Assembly: GCA_003956705.1 (NCBI GenBank)
Contig: QZCP01000835.1
Span: forward strand, 1 to 64,000
DNA length: 64,000 nt
Direction: 5' to 3'
DNA from: Brevipalpus yothersi
Taxonomy: Eukaryota; Arthropoda; Arachnida; Trombidiformes; Tenuipalpidae
Shown here: piece by piece, positions 24,366-34,731 of the stretch
Layout: every line of letters starts with the position of its first letter
How positions within the stretch are numbered: the stretch's first letter is position 1
Translations under genes and position numbers: made by a program
The notes under the pieces: generated by a model
Database searches by the model: none
Told to the model about the DNA's origin: nothing
Seen by the model: only the letters and a program-made list of their open reading frames with translations

Positions 24366-27347
24366 TTAGATAGTTTTGAATGGTGACATTTGACAAGCAT
24401 TGAGAATATTATGCACTCTCATACTTCTTGGAATATCGAGACGATATGAATTCTCAGATAGTTTCTCTAGTATTTTGAATGGTCCGAGAAATCTTGGCTC
24501 GAGTTTCCGTAGCCTAGGGTTTCGAATCAATACTTGATCACCAACATTGAAGTTGGGTTTCTTATGTTTCTGATCGTAATATTTTTTGTTCACTTCATGA
24601 CTCTTTTGGCTATTCAATTTCGCTTGCTCACGAGCTTCCGAAAGATTTATCTTTTCATTAAGGTTGGATTCGAAGGTAGAGTGTCCAGTTAGAAGAAAAC
24701 TAGGGGAGTATTTTGTTGAATCATGAACAGTATTGTTGTATTCATGCACACACTCTCGAGCTAGTGAAGCCCATGACCTTTTCCTTTCATTTTCATTGAA
24801 CTTACATCGAATACGATCAGCTAATGTGAGATTAACTCTCTCTATCATACCATTGCTCTGGTGACAATCAGGTGAGATGAATTTAATCTTAATGTCATAA
24901 GATGTAAGAAAGGCTCGAAATGAATGTGATCGAATACTGGAGAAATTGTCAGCTAGAATAAGTTTTGGTTTTCCAATCATGAGAACTAGTTCGATGAGGC
25001 GACGAAAGTCCTGAGACTTCTGAGTTTTGGAAGAGAAACACCAAATGAATCGAGAAAAATTATCAATTGCTAGATGAAGATATTTTTGCTTGGATCCATA
25101 ACCTTCAAGCCCACAAAGAGTATCAATGGAAATTATGTCGAATGGCTCATTTGCTGGTCCTGTGATCGAAAGTGTTCCATATTCCTTCTCTCTCTTTACC
25201 TTATTTTGTTGGCACACACTACACGAGTCGACAAACATTTTCACGTCGCTTGTCATGTCAGGCCAGAAGTATGATTTTGATAACATGAAAAGAATTTTTT
25301 TCGTTCCGATATGGCCAAATTCATGATGAAATTGATCAATTAATTTAGCTCGTAAGCTCACAGGAACGTAAAATCGACGGAAAGGGCCCTTTTGTTTATA
25401 GCGGAGGCCATCAATTGATTTCAAATTGGGGAGAAAATAATTCAAGTTTTTCTCATCATCTTGGGCTTTTTTCAGCTCATTTTTTGATATTAGATTGATT
25501 ATTTTGAGATGGTTTTCATGAGAAAATTCTTCGAGAACAGGGTTTCGAGAAAGAGCATCAGCTTCAACATTATTTTTTCCCGGTTTGTATTCGATTTGGA
25601 AATCGTATTGGCTCAATTGCAGGCTCCATTTGAATAGGCGGCTTTTGGGTTTTTTCGTCTTGTAGAGCCATTTGAGTGCCTGATGATCAGTGATTACAGT
25701 AAATTTTGAGCCATAGAGGTAGTGATGGAAATATTCTAGAGCCTCGACAATTGCAAGACACTCCAGCTCACTGATACCATAATTTTTCTGATAATCAGTC
25801 AGTTTTTTCGAAAAATAGGCTATTGGATGCTGTTCGTTGTCTTCATCGGAAATTTGCTTGAGAACAGCTCCGATGCCAACTCGGGAAGCATCACAATAAA
25901 CATATGTATGTTTGTTAGGGTCAAAAATTTGAAGGAATGGAGAAGAGGTGAGAATTTTTTTCACCGTTTCGAGTGCATTTTGGCAATCATCGGTCCATTC
26001 GAATTTTTGATTATTTTTCAGTAGCTCAAATAGAGGATTCAGAATTTGACTTGCATCAGGTATGAATTTTCGATTATAATTAATTTTTCCCAGAAGTTGT
26101 TGGAGTGATTTTTTGTCATTTGGTTGTGGAAAGTTTTGGACAGCGATTATGTGATCATTCATTGGTTTGATTCGATTTTCGGATATCATGTGTCCGATGT
26201 ATTGGACATTTTTCTGGGCAAAGTTACATTTCGAAAGTTTTAATTTCACATTTTCATCTCTCAGTGCCTGGAAAACTTTTTTCAGGTGATTCATGTGCTC
26301 ATCAAAATTTTTAGAATGAATTAAAAGATCGTCCATGTATGAATGGGTGAAACTGGTCAAATTATGCTTGCGGAGAAGACGGTAAATGGCCCTACAGAAT
26401 ACTGCTGGAGAATTTCGGAAACCAAATGGGGCAGATAAAAATTCGAATAAATTTGTGGAAGTAGCAAAGGCGAGTTTAGGGACATCTTGTTCTCTCACTT
26501 TGATGTGAAAAAATCCTGAACTGATATCTAAAGTCGTGAAAATTTTGCTTCCGTGTAGCTTATCAATAATATCGTCTATTCTAGGAAATGGAAAAGAATC
26601 TGGAATCGTTATTTTGTTGAGAGCTCGATAATCTACTACTAGTCTGGACTTTTCCCCTTCATCTTTCTTATTCACTAGTGAAATTGGGGCAGAATAAGGT
26701 GAGCTAGAGGGGCGAATAATCTTGTGTTTTAGGAGGAGGTCAATTTGTTCATCGATCAATTGTTGGTCTTTCGATGAGCATCGATACGGCCTAAGGCAAA
26801 TTGGAATATCTGAAGTAAGATTAATTCGACATTCTTCAAACGAAATACAGCCTACATCGTACTTGTGTTTGGCAAAAATATCATTGTACCCGGAAAGAAG
26901 TTCATTTATTCGATTCTCTCGATCACTAGCCACTAGATTATTCATCGATTTTCGGTCAGTTTTCGACACCATGATGATGGGTAAACTTTCTTCCTGGCCG
27001 TCAATGTCTACATGCTGGAAAATTTTGTAATTCTTATCGAAGGATAATTGGAAAAGCTTAATCATATCAAGACCTAAGAGTAGAGGGAAATTAGGATTCA
27101 TCATAACATGGAAGATACAATTTTTTGTGAGCACACCAATTGTCAATGGAATTTCGGCTAAGCCCAAGGTATCCATTTCATTCTGAATATTGTGAATTTT
27201 AATTGATTTTTTGTCAAATTTAAGTTTCAATTTGTTGATCAATTCGAGAGAAATTATTGAGACATTAGCTCCAGGATCATAAATAATTGGAGTTACGAAA
27301 TTTTTTATCATTCCTCTTATTCGAATGAGATCTGGATCCTTGGGCAC
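24366..27347 (-). CDS. pol: Retrotransposon Pol polyprotein (PR-RT-RNase H-IN)
   Basis: Open frame of about 993 codons. The aspartic protease signature is near residue 24 in the form DPGA rather than DTG/DSG. The reverse transcriptase has LVVDYRALN, LDISSGFF, and the YMDD catalytic box at about 337-340. The RNase H has YCDAS near 484. The integrase has an HHCC zinc finger (about 665-705) and the D-D-E triad (IDTLCG, LADN, GMIERV), ending in a GPF-type module with no clear chromodomain. The listed start is not an ATG and the frame is open upstream, so Pol is most likely made as a Gag-Pol fusion by ribosomal frameshifting at 27353-27359. Domain order PR-RT-RH-IN identifies Ty3/gypsy (Metaviridae-type). 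Confidence 0.95.
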   Translation of the reverse strand: MPKDPDLIRIRGMIKNFVTPIIYDPGANVSIISLELINKLKLKFDKKSIKIHNIQNEMDTLGLAEIPLTIGVLTKNCIFHVMMNPNFPLLLGLDMIKLFQLSFDKNYKIFQHVDIDGQEESLPIIMVSKTDRKSMNNLVASDRENRINELLSGYNDIFAKHKYDVGCISFEECRINLTSDIPICLRPYRCSSKDQQLIDEQIDLLLKHKIIRPSSSPYSAPISLVNKKDEGEKSRLVVDYRALNKITIPDSFPFPRIDDIIDKLHGSKIFTTLDISSGFFHIKVREQDVPKLAFATSTNLFEFLSAPFGFRNSPAVFCRAIYRLLRKHNLTSFTHSYMDDLLIHSKNFDEHMNHLKKVFQALRDENVKLKLSKCNFAQKNVQYIGHMISENRIKPMNDHIIAVQNFPQPNDKKSLQQLLGKINYNRKFIPDASQILNPLFELLKNNQKFEWTDDCQNALETVKKILTSSPFLQIFDPNKHTYVYCDASRVGIGAVLKQISDEDNEQHPIAYFSKKLTDYQKNYGISELECLAIVEALEYFHHYLYGSKFTVITDHQALKWLYKTKKPKSRLFKWSLQLSQYDFQIEYKPGKNNVEADALSRNPVLEEFSHENHLKIINLISKNELKKAQDDEKNLNYFLPNLKSIDGLRYKQKGPFRRFYVPVSLRAKLIDQFHHEFGHIGTKKILFMLSKSYFWPDMTSDVKMFVDSCSVCQQNKVKREKEYGTLSITGPANEPFDIISIDTLCGLEGYGSKQKYLHLAIDNFSRFIWCFSSKTQKSQDFRRLIELVLMIGKPKLILADNFSSIRSHSFRAFLTSYDIKIKFISPDCHQSNGMIERVNLTLADRIRCKFNENERKRSWASLARECVHEYNNTVHDSTKYSPSFLLTGHSTFESNLNEKINLSEAREQAKLNSQKSHEVNKKYYDQKHKKPNFNVGDQVLIRNPRLRKLEPRFLGPFKILEKLSENSYRLDIPRSMRVHNILNACQMSPFKTI

Positions 27348-27349
27348 TG

Positions 27350-28255
27350 TTAGTTTAAATTTTTCTTGGGGAAATTAGATTGAGGATTATCGATTCTGGG
27401 TTTCTTAAATTGATTAGCTTTTTCTCGGTTCTTGTTCCAACAATCTTGGACCCAATGGAACCGATTTGAGAAGCCCAAATTCTCACACACTCGACAAGGT
27501 CCTGGTGGGGCCTTGGATTGATTACGATTTTTGTTTGGAAACTTTTGTTGAAATTCTCTTCTTCGATTTGGATGGGCATGAGAGGAGGATGGAACAGAAA
27601 AACTACTCTTCACACTATTTTCGGTCATCTTAGCAACCTGGAAAAATTCTTCCATACTTTTAGGGCGCATGGTATTGAAGGCTGCAGACATATGAGGAGG
27701 AAGACCATGGATCATGAGTGAAATAATTTGAGCCTCTCTGAGCCCGGCTTTCATACCTAAGCTACGCTTATCTTCAAAGTAAGATTTCATTCCGATTTTT
27801 GAATCATATCTCAAGTCAACACATTCAGCCATTGGATCAACTGATTTGATTCCAAATCTCTGGAGCAAAAGTGATTTAAGATCAGTAAAGGAAATTTTTT
27901 CGTTCTCTCTCATCACACTCATGTACCATTCAAGGGCCTCAAATTGAAGGTAACTGCCTAATTCAATCACCATATCATCATCATTAAAACCTTTGCGCTT
28001 TGCTAACATTTGATATCGGTCAACCCATGCATCTATTGATAAACGCCTAGTGTCACCATCAAAACATTGAATGATCATCTTTTCAGGATGATTCTCAACA
28101 CTATTACTCACGGTAGCTGATGAATTGTTTACATTAGTTTGAGTTTGAATAGGGTTCCTTGAAGTAGATTCTTGTCCCATGGCACCAATATGTTCGTCTT
28201 CGCTGGCCTCGGAAGGAGAGGCTGACAATGTGGCACTACGGAGTCTTTTTGGCAT
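27350..28255 (-). CDS. gag: Retrotransposon Gag
   Basis: Frame of 301 codons from ATG 28253-28255 to TAA 27350-27352. After an acidic, Ser-rich N-terminus comes a Ty3-type capsid-like core (WVDRYQMLAKRKGF, LEWYMSVM, FTDLKSLLLQRFG). The C-terminus is basic with a single cysteine/histidine-containing segment (CRVCENLGFSNRFHWVQDCW) that resembles a non-canonical zinc knuckle. An upstream ATG at 28382 in the same frame would add 43 low-complexity residues and seems less likely. Confidence 0.85.
   Translation of the reverse strand: MPKRLRSATLSASPSEASEDEHIGAMGQESTSRNPIQTQTNVNNSSATVSNSVENHPEKMIIQCFDGDTRRLSIDAWVDRYQMLAKRKGFNDDDMVIELGSYLQFEALEWYMSVMRENEKISFTDLKSLLLQRFGIKSVDPMAECVDLRYDSKIGMKSYFEDKRSLGMKAGLREAQIISLMIHGLPPHMSAAFNTMRPKSMEEFFQVAKMTENSVKSSFSVPSSSHAHPNRRREFQQKFPNKNRNQSKAPPGPCRVCENLGFSNRFHWVQDCWNKNREKANQFKKPRIDNPQSNFPKKNLN
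27353..27359 (-). promoter_or_regulatory. Probable -1 ribosomal frameshift heptamer between gag and pol
   Basis: On the minus strand the last two gag codons before TAA are TTA AAC preceded by T, giving T TTA AAC in the X XXY YYZ register. A -1 slip here enters the pol frame, which is open across this point. The heptamer is a well-known efficient slippery sequence in other retroelements and viruses. A downstream pseudoknot was not assessed. Confidence 0.7.
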
Positions 28256-29154
28256 GATGATGGCACACAGAAGAGAGTAGGGCTCTCTCGTTGAGTTAAA
28301 AATCAGAGAGAGAGAAAGAAAGAGAGAGAAAGAAAGAGAGCGAGAGTTTATGTCAACTCGCTGAATACGCAACCTCTTGCGCAACTCTGGCCAACTGGGC
28401 TGGTTACCACAACTTTACCAACTTTACCGCGTTGAACTTTATGGCTCTTTGTCTACCACTTGGACAAGAAGGGAGGAGAGAAAAAAATGGCACCAGATAC
28501 TCGGTTGAGTCAGCACGTTACCAGATTTTCCAGGCACTTATCACATCTTCGAAACAATAAGGCAGCATTTTGCGACTCACCATAATGAGGAATCATGAAC
28601 TTGAAAGGTTAGAAGGCATCATCTCATATTCACACACGCATACACATACAATTTTATTGAAAATATAATATTTAGCAGCTAACTTTCAAGGCTTCATCAA
28701 GTAAAACTTTAAGCAGCATCGCCGTCAATCACCATCATCAGAATCGCTTTTCGAGTTGAGGACTGAAGTTTCAAACAATCCGAAATGATCAGATCACTTT
28801 CCTTGAAGAGATGAAAATAGGCACAATATGATCCAATATGGACTACTCAATCCGTCCGATTCGAACCACAGGCCATTTTCAATTTGAACATATACACAAA
28901 ACAGATACATCCAAGCCACCAACTGAATCAGAATGGTAATTGTATTATATCACCATGATTAACTTGTGTACGAGTGGTTAATCGTTAATACATCGATTGT
29001 GGAATTGGTTGATCTCACATAGATTGCTAAGCAAAAGGTTAGCTTATGAAGAAACTGTTGTTCTGTGATGAAGAATTTTCAATAAGAGCACACACACGAA
29101 CACCAGAAAATACACATAAATGTATACACATTTGGTCCGATTGTCTCGGTGGAA

Positions 29155-29428
29155 TGTCAAGCGCGATTCATTTAACCGATATTATAATCATTTGAAATTG
29201 AAATAATCGAAATGGAATCATTAATTTTATCAATAATTGAAGAATGAAAATTCAAACAACTGTGTTCGCCTGAACTCAAATGCGAACTGCCGTTCTACTA
29301 GTTGCTTTTCACTGGTCTCATGTCCAGTTCTTTGTTTGAAGGGTTCGATTCTATGTGCGCAAAGTTTTCTTGGAATCGGCCTGAGGTCAAAACCCAGGAC
29401 AAGAAGAAGGAGAGAGAATCTCTCTACA
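29155..29428 (-). repeat. 5' LTR of the Ty3/gypsy element
   Basis: 274-bp copy of the 3' LTR at 23951-24224; transcription of gag-pol on the minus strand should start in it. The sequence next to its inner end does not begin with the TGG expected of a standard tRNA primer-binding site. Confidence 0.95.
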
Positions 29429-29432
29429 CGAG
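29429..29432. repeat. Target-site duplicate (right)
   Basis: cgag directly after the right LTR, matching 23947-23950. Confidence 0.85.
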
Positions 29433-30106
29433 CAAAACCGAGGCTTCTTCGAGACTGATGTCCGATTCTCCAGTAGATTTCGTTGAGGATTGAGAATTTT
29501 GATTATCTTTCTCGGAACTGAACTTCTTTGACAAAGCGATCAATTCACGAATTTTTAATTGCCGAATTTCTTTGGTAGTTATTGTGATGTTGAAATTGCG
29601 CTCCAGTGCTTGCTGGGCCTCAATTGCCATCAAGAAATCCATTCCAAGCTCACCAAGAGTTATCTCCGGATCCAAGGCATAAATATTTTTGATCCCTAAA
29701 ATGTGGCTGATTGACTTGACGATATCACCAGAATCTGCAAAAGTTAGCTTCTGATCCTCACTCCTCACCATTGTCGATACAGTTGAGTTTGGGTAATTCA
29801 AAGTTCGCTCGAGAACAGATAGGCAAGAGTGAAGTCGCTGAGGTGCTGTTCCTCTGATTGATTGAACATCAGTGCCCATTTTTTCAACTACAAATCCAAC
29901 AACACCAATGAAGCCCCATTGAATAGCAAGTCCATGTAGTCCATCTCTTCGCCTTCGTTCACAAACACTTCCCATGTACGAATAGGCAAGACTAATTAGT
30001 TTGGCCAGCGTTACCTCGACCACTGGCAACAGAAGAAAAACAACGAAGTAGTCGAGGGATGCAATTTGTAAATTGGATTTGTCAGCCTATTGGGGCTATA
30101 ACGAAG
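29429..30106 (-). pseudogene. Fatty-acid synthase KR-ACP segment, 5' half of a split pseudogene
   Basis: Minus-strand translation gives the end of a ketoreductase domain (SLDYFVVF, then SSVASGRGNAGQTN, then CERRRRDGLHGLAIQWG) and an acyl-carrier domain. The SSVASGRGNAGQTN segment is in a different frame from both sides: frameshifts near 30036-30041 and 29993-29995 (net loss of 1 and 2 nt) compensate each other. In the ACP the motif that should read GMDSL reads GMDFL: the codon at 29634-29636 is TTC, so the Ser that carries 4'-phosphopantetheine is Phe. GAIGDVG of the KR is changed to GFIGVVG. A possible acceptor lies at the 5' edge (tag before GCTGAC, about 30106); no KS, MAT, DH or ER sequence was found further upstream. 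The gene was therefore already inactive apart from the retrotransposon insertion. Confidence 0.85.
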
Positions 30107-30580
30107 TTTCCCTGGTTACAAAAAGAGCCATCGATTTATACCTCATCAAGCTATTGGCTGACAGGATCTAAGTAATCATCCCTCCATGCTTCATAAAGGA
30201 TTCACTGATTAGACGGAAACGTCTCTTCGAAAATGGAACATCTTAGCTCAAGAATGTGGAGTTTGTCACAAAAAATATTGTTCCAATGATGTGATCTTGT
30301 AAGAATCAAACTACCCAAAACTGTTGGCTACCTCCAAAAACCTAGCTCGAGGCCAGTTTTGGATAGTCTTTGTTTTTAATTAAGGTTCATTAATTGTGCA
30401 TTGTGATGCATGAAAAATCAGGTTAAGGTGGCTGGGAAACACTCTTGTAAATGGCATACTTCCAGAGGTCGAGATGACACTGGATCCGTTGATCTGAATC
30501 TGAATCCAACTAACTGACTAACGAATGCTCGTTGACTTCCATTCTTATCATTTTTCTAGGAGCAACTGTTGAAGAGAAAG

Positions 30581-30639
<59 letters not shown>

Positions 30640-31016
30640 TCGAACAGTAAGAGAAGAGAAAAAAACTGCCTCTATCACTTTGAATAACGGTTCTCACTTG
30701 TTAAGAAGAGAGAAAACAAAAAGAGAAAATTTTTGGTAACTTCCTGCGGTTAAGTATACTGCGCGTTGGTGGCACTATTCCAGTAACCAAAATAGTTCTA
30801 GTTCACAAGAAGAAAATCAGGGACGTCGAATATCAGGAGACTGGTTGTTTTTTCTTGATCAAACACTGCAAAAGAATGCAACAAAGTTATCAACCAAATG
30901 CTTTCTATAGAATAAAATTATTTTGTTGATTTGATTTCTTTTTTTTCGAGCAAGTGTCCCTAGTCAATGATTGCTTCTGTAATATATTGTGTCAATTAGC
31001 CAGAGGGGCAAACGTG
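30107..31016. other. Intergenic between FAS remnant and glutamate receptor
   Basis: May contain further, unrecognisable FAS sequence near 30107-30250 with stops in all minus frames. Also holds a (GA)n tract. Presumed promoter of the receptor gene at the right end. Confidence 0.4.
30585..30637. repeat. (GA)n microsatellite
   Basis: Pure GA tract about 400 bp upstream of the glutamate receptor start codon. Confidence 0.95.
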
Positions 31017-34000
31017 ATGGCGAACGAGAAGATAAGCTTCTTCTCAATTCTATTCATTATATTCTTACACTGTTGTGTGTGCAAAGTGCCTCCTGAGGTG
31101 AAATTAGGTAAGACAATTGTTTAATGGTGTAGATTACATGATGATAACTTTATTGAAACTTAATTGAACTATGTATCATATATAATCCATCCGTTTTCCA
31201 GGAGTAATGATAGTCAATGGTGATGAGGAAACAGAACGGGTCTCGAGACATGCAATTGAAAGTCAACAGACTGAAAAAATTCGAATAGTACCGATTATTG
31301 AATATTTTATTTTAGATGATAGTTTCAGTGCTTCACGAGCAGGTAAGATAAATCCAAAATTCTAATTCATCTAGGAGAATTAATAATTTCCCATTTTCTT
31401 GTGCTTCAGCATGTAAACTAATAGAGAATGGTGTTTGGTCCATCCTAAATCCATATTCTAATCTTGAATCATGGGTATTGAAATCGATAGCCGAACGAAC
31501 CAATATTCCACATTTGACTACATCTTGGGAGCATCCATATGCTAGTCGCTTCTTTTCTCATTCCAATCATCAGTTCAACTATACTCTGAACCTCCATCCT
31601 GGATCTAAAACAATGAACAAAGCAATAACCGATTATATCCTTTTCAACAGTGAATGGAGATCTTTCACCGTACTCTATGATACTCCTCCAGGTTTGTAAT
31701 TGATTGATAATTCAAGTTTCATGATGAAATGAATTCTCATTTTATAATCTTCAGGACTTGTTCGAGTTCGCCATGCATTGACTGTACCCACAATGCAGAA
31801 TTCCACCAAGATTAATGATATGTTTAGGATGGATATGAAAGTCAGACGATTTAATCCCACCACAAAGTTTGAAGAGATTTTTAAAGAAATGTCTCGAAAA
31901 AGAGAATCTAATTTTGTTATAAGTTTACAAGATAGAGGTAATCTAGAAAGAATTTTAGAAGGGGTAAGATTTTCCAAGAGTATTTCCAGCTAAGGAATTA
32001 TCGTCGTTGAATTCTAATCGATTTGATCTTTTCAGCTCAAGAAGTTCAGATTATTGGACTACTACTGTAGTTTTTTCCTACTCGATTTGGACATACAATT
32101 TCTAACTCTTTCCGATTCGTTCCTGGGTGCATTCAATGCTACTGCATTCAGAATTTTCAATCCGTACAAAGAATCTTATAGATTCAGATACAATCCTTAT
32201 TACTCACCAGAAGAAGACCCATCAAGTAAAGATAATAACTTCAAGCTGACAGTAAGCTATTGAAATTCTAAAGAGAAAACTTTGATTCACTAGAAATCTG
32301 ATCAATTGAACTTTTTTCCCATCAACAGAATAATTATGCACTCATTTATGATGCAGTATCTCTCTTCGTTGGAACGATTGACAAATTGGAAGAGGATCCA
32401 ATAGTCATTAGAGGGCCTGATTTTTCGTGTAAAAATGGTACTTGGCAATTTGGAGAAACAGTGATCTCAAGAATGAGAGACTTGGACGAAGTAAGATTCT
32501 ATCCTATGAGATATTACGAGTAGCCCAGCTATGGGTTGTTATTTGATCTGAATCTCAATTAACTGAACCCTTATTCCAGGGAGCCAAGGAGGTTGATAGA
32601 ATAACAGGTCCTCTACTCTTTGATTCGAATGGCGATCGTCGTAATGTTCGTTTGGAGCTGATAAGATTTCAAACTGGTTACTGGGCTGAGGTAACAAATG
32701 CTCCAAAATATCATGAATTTACAAAAAATACCCACAAAAATTCTTCATAAACAGATAGGCGAATGGACCCACAGTAATGGTATCAACATAGAAAATGCAG
32801 AGGAGAGTAAGCTTGTTCCCGCTTTGGATTGGTTGAAAACGAATAAATTGAAAGTGATCGTTGCAGCGGTGAGTATTTCGGATAAATTCCTTGGAAAATC
32901 AAGTAAATTACCTTAAGCTATCATTTGAATCCATGTCTAGGTTACACCATATGTGATGAAGAAAAATTTGACCATAAAAGAAGAGAAAGCAATAAAAGAT
33001 GATTTGCAAAAGTACGAAGGACTATGCATCGACATGTTGGATTACATTCAGAAAAATTTGTCCATGGCAGGTTTCGAAGTGATCTTGTTCAACAAATCGA
33101 GGAACAGAGGTGGCTATGGTAAAATTGAGAATGGTACATGGGTTGGAATGTTGGGTGAAATGTTGAATAACAATTATGATCTATCGACAACCGATCTGAC
33201 AATTACCCACGAACGTCAAACTGCGGTTGACTTTACCACTCCGTTCATGACCATGGGAATATCTATTCTATTCACTAAACCTCAGCCTCCTCCGTTGAAT
33301 CTTTGGGCATTTTTGGATCCTTTCTCGTTGGAAGTTTGGTTTTATGTAGCGACAGCTTACATTGGTGTAACACTCTTAATGTATTATACGGCAAGAATAA
33401 GTCCTTATGAATGGATAAGCCCGCATCCATGTGAAGAAGAACCAGACACTCTTGCCAATCAATTTTCTCTAGGAAATTGTCTCTGGTTCACATTGGGTAG
33501 TATTATGCAGCAAGGTTCTGATCTAGCACCGAAGTAAGTTTTCTTGTGACTATCTGAGCGATATATATTTTCCCATATCTTACATGATCCTCTCTTCTTG
33601 CAATCAATTTGTTTAGAGCAATTTCTATGAGATTCATAGCAAGTTCCTGGTCCTTCTTCACGTTGATCATGGTATCATCATATACAGCCAACTTGGCTGC
33701 TTTCTTGACTGTAGCTCGATTAGAGCTTCCCATAAACAATGCTGAAGATTTAGCTACACAAACCAAAGTGGCCTATGGATGTACAAAAGGAGGATCTACA
33801 TGTACTTTCTTCAAGGTAAGATAAGATGTGATTAGTGTCAAGAGTGTTGTTGCAGCTTTCTCGAAGAAAATATCGAAATGAAACCATCTAATTCTTCCCA
33901 TCATCATCAGAATTCTACTTATACAACATACCAGAGAATGTATGCAGCAATGGAAGCCGCTGGATCACGAGTATTCACACAAGATAATGATGATGGAGTT

Positions 34001-34731
34001 CGACGTGTTTTGAAAGGAAATTATGCTTTCCTAATGGAATCTTCATCCATCATCTATCAAGTGAACAGGTACTGCAATTTGACTCAAGTCGGTGATTTGT
34101 TGGATCAAAAGGGTTATGGTATCGCTTTGCGACCAGGTTCTCCCTACAGAACGGTATTCAATCAGCAAATAATTCGAATGAAAGAGCAAGGTGTGATGAC
34201 AGCTTTGAAGAAGAAATGGCTTGAAGAATATCCCACAACTTTGAGACAAAAAGAGGCAGGACAACATGAATGTCCAATTTATGATGATGATTCAGCGACC
34301 AGTGCTCTTGATGTGGCAAACGTTGGTGGTGTATTCATTGTCATGTTCGCAGGAGTAGGAATCAGTTCAGTTTTCGTTGTGATCGAATTTTGGTGGCGTG
34401 CGAAAAAGTATCGTCAAGATGAAAATGTAAGTATCACCAGTACAAGTGAGAGAAAAAAATGACAATTGAGCACAAAATATCTTTTCCTTCCCACATGTAG
34501 TCACATGCGATGGTCATGATTATCAAGGAACTTTGGAATGTATGTAGGGGAAGTTCATCACGTCCAGGATGGAAGAAGCGGCCATCCTCTTCTGAGGGTA
34601 CTCATAGTATGAGCAGCGAGACAGCTTCGAAAGCTGCCAACAATAAAGTCAATGGAGACAACAGATCATCTCGAAAATTTTTGAATTCGATTGGGGACAG
34701 TAAGAGTATAATTACCACCAAATCTCGATGA
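31017..34731 (+). CDS. Ionotropic glutamate receptor, kainate type
   Basis: Twelve exons with consistent phases: 31017-31107, 31202-31342, 31410-31691, 31755-31963, 32036-32251, 32329-32490, 32580-32690, 32755-32868, 32941-33533, 33617-33815, 33911-34426 and 34501-34731; 954 residues. Residues 1-22 are a signal peptide, followed by the amino-terminal domain (to about 430). S1 begins at VTPYVMKKNL (443) with KYEGLCIDML. M1 is about 574-592, the pore loop LWFTLGSIMQQGSDLAPK (623-640) has Gln at the Q/R site, M3 carries the hallmark SYTANLAAFLTV, S2 contains GGST and the AFLMES glutamate-contact Glu, and M4 lies near 835-860. Overall closest to kainate receptors. Expected role: glutamate-gated cation channel at synapses. 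Binding-site residue Pro of PLAIT/PLTIT is Asp527 here, while Thr529 and Arg534 are kept. The cytosolic tail is Ser/Lys-rich. Confidence 0.93.

Larger units (their letters stand above)
23951..29428 (-). mobile_element. Complete Ty3/gypsy LTR retrotransposon inserted in a FAS exon
   Basis: 5478 bp with identical 274-bp LTRs, a 4-bp target duplication (cgag), a gag frame, a pol frame (PR-RT-RNase H-IN) and a polypurine tract next to the 3' LTR. There is no third, envelope-like frame, so it is a retrotransposon and not an errantivirus-like element. Both main frames are undisrupted and the LTRs show no visible differences, which implies a very recent insertion. It sits in a coding exon of the FAS pseudogene, in the same orientation, between the ACP and thioesterase domains. 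Confidence 0.95.

Noticed and set aside
31017..34731. Receptor considered as an NMDA or insect IR-type receptor
   Set aside because: MQQGSD pore, SYTANLAAFLTV and the full-length amino-terminal domain fit kainate-type receptors; IRs lack that domain and NMDA subunits have Asn at the Q/R site.
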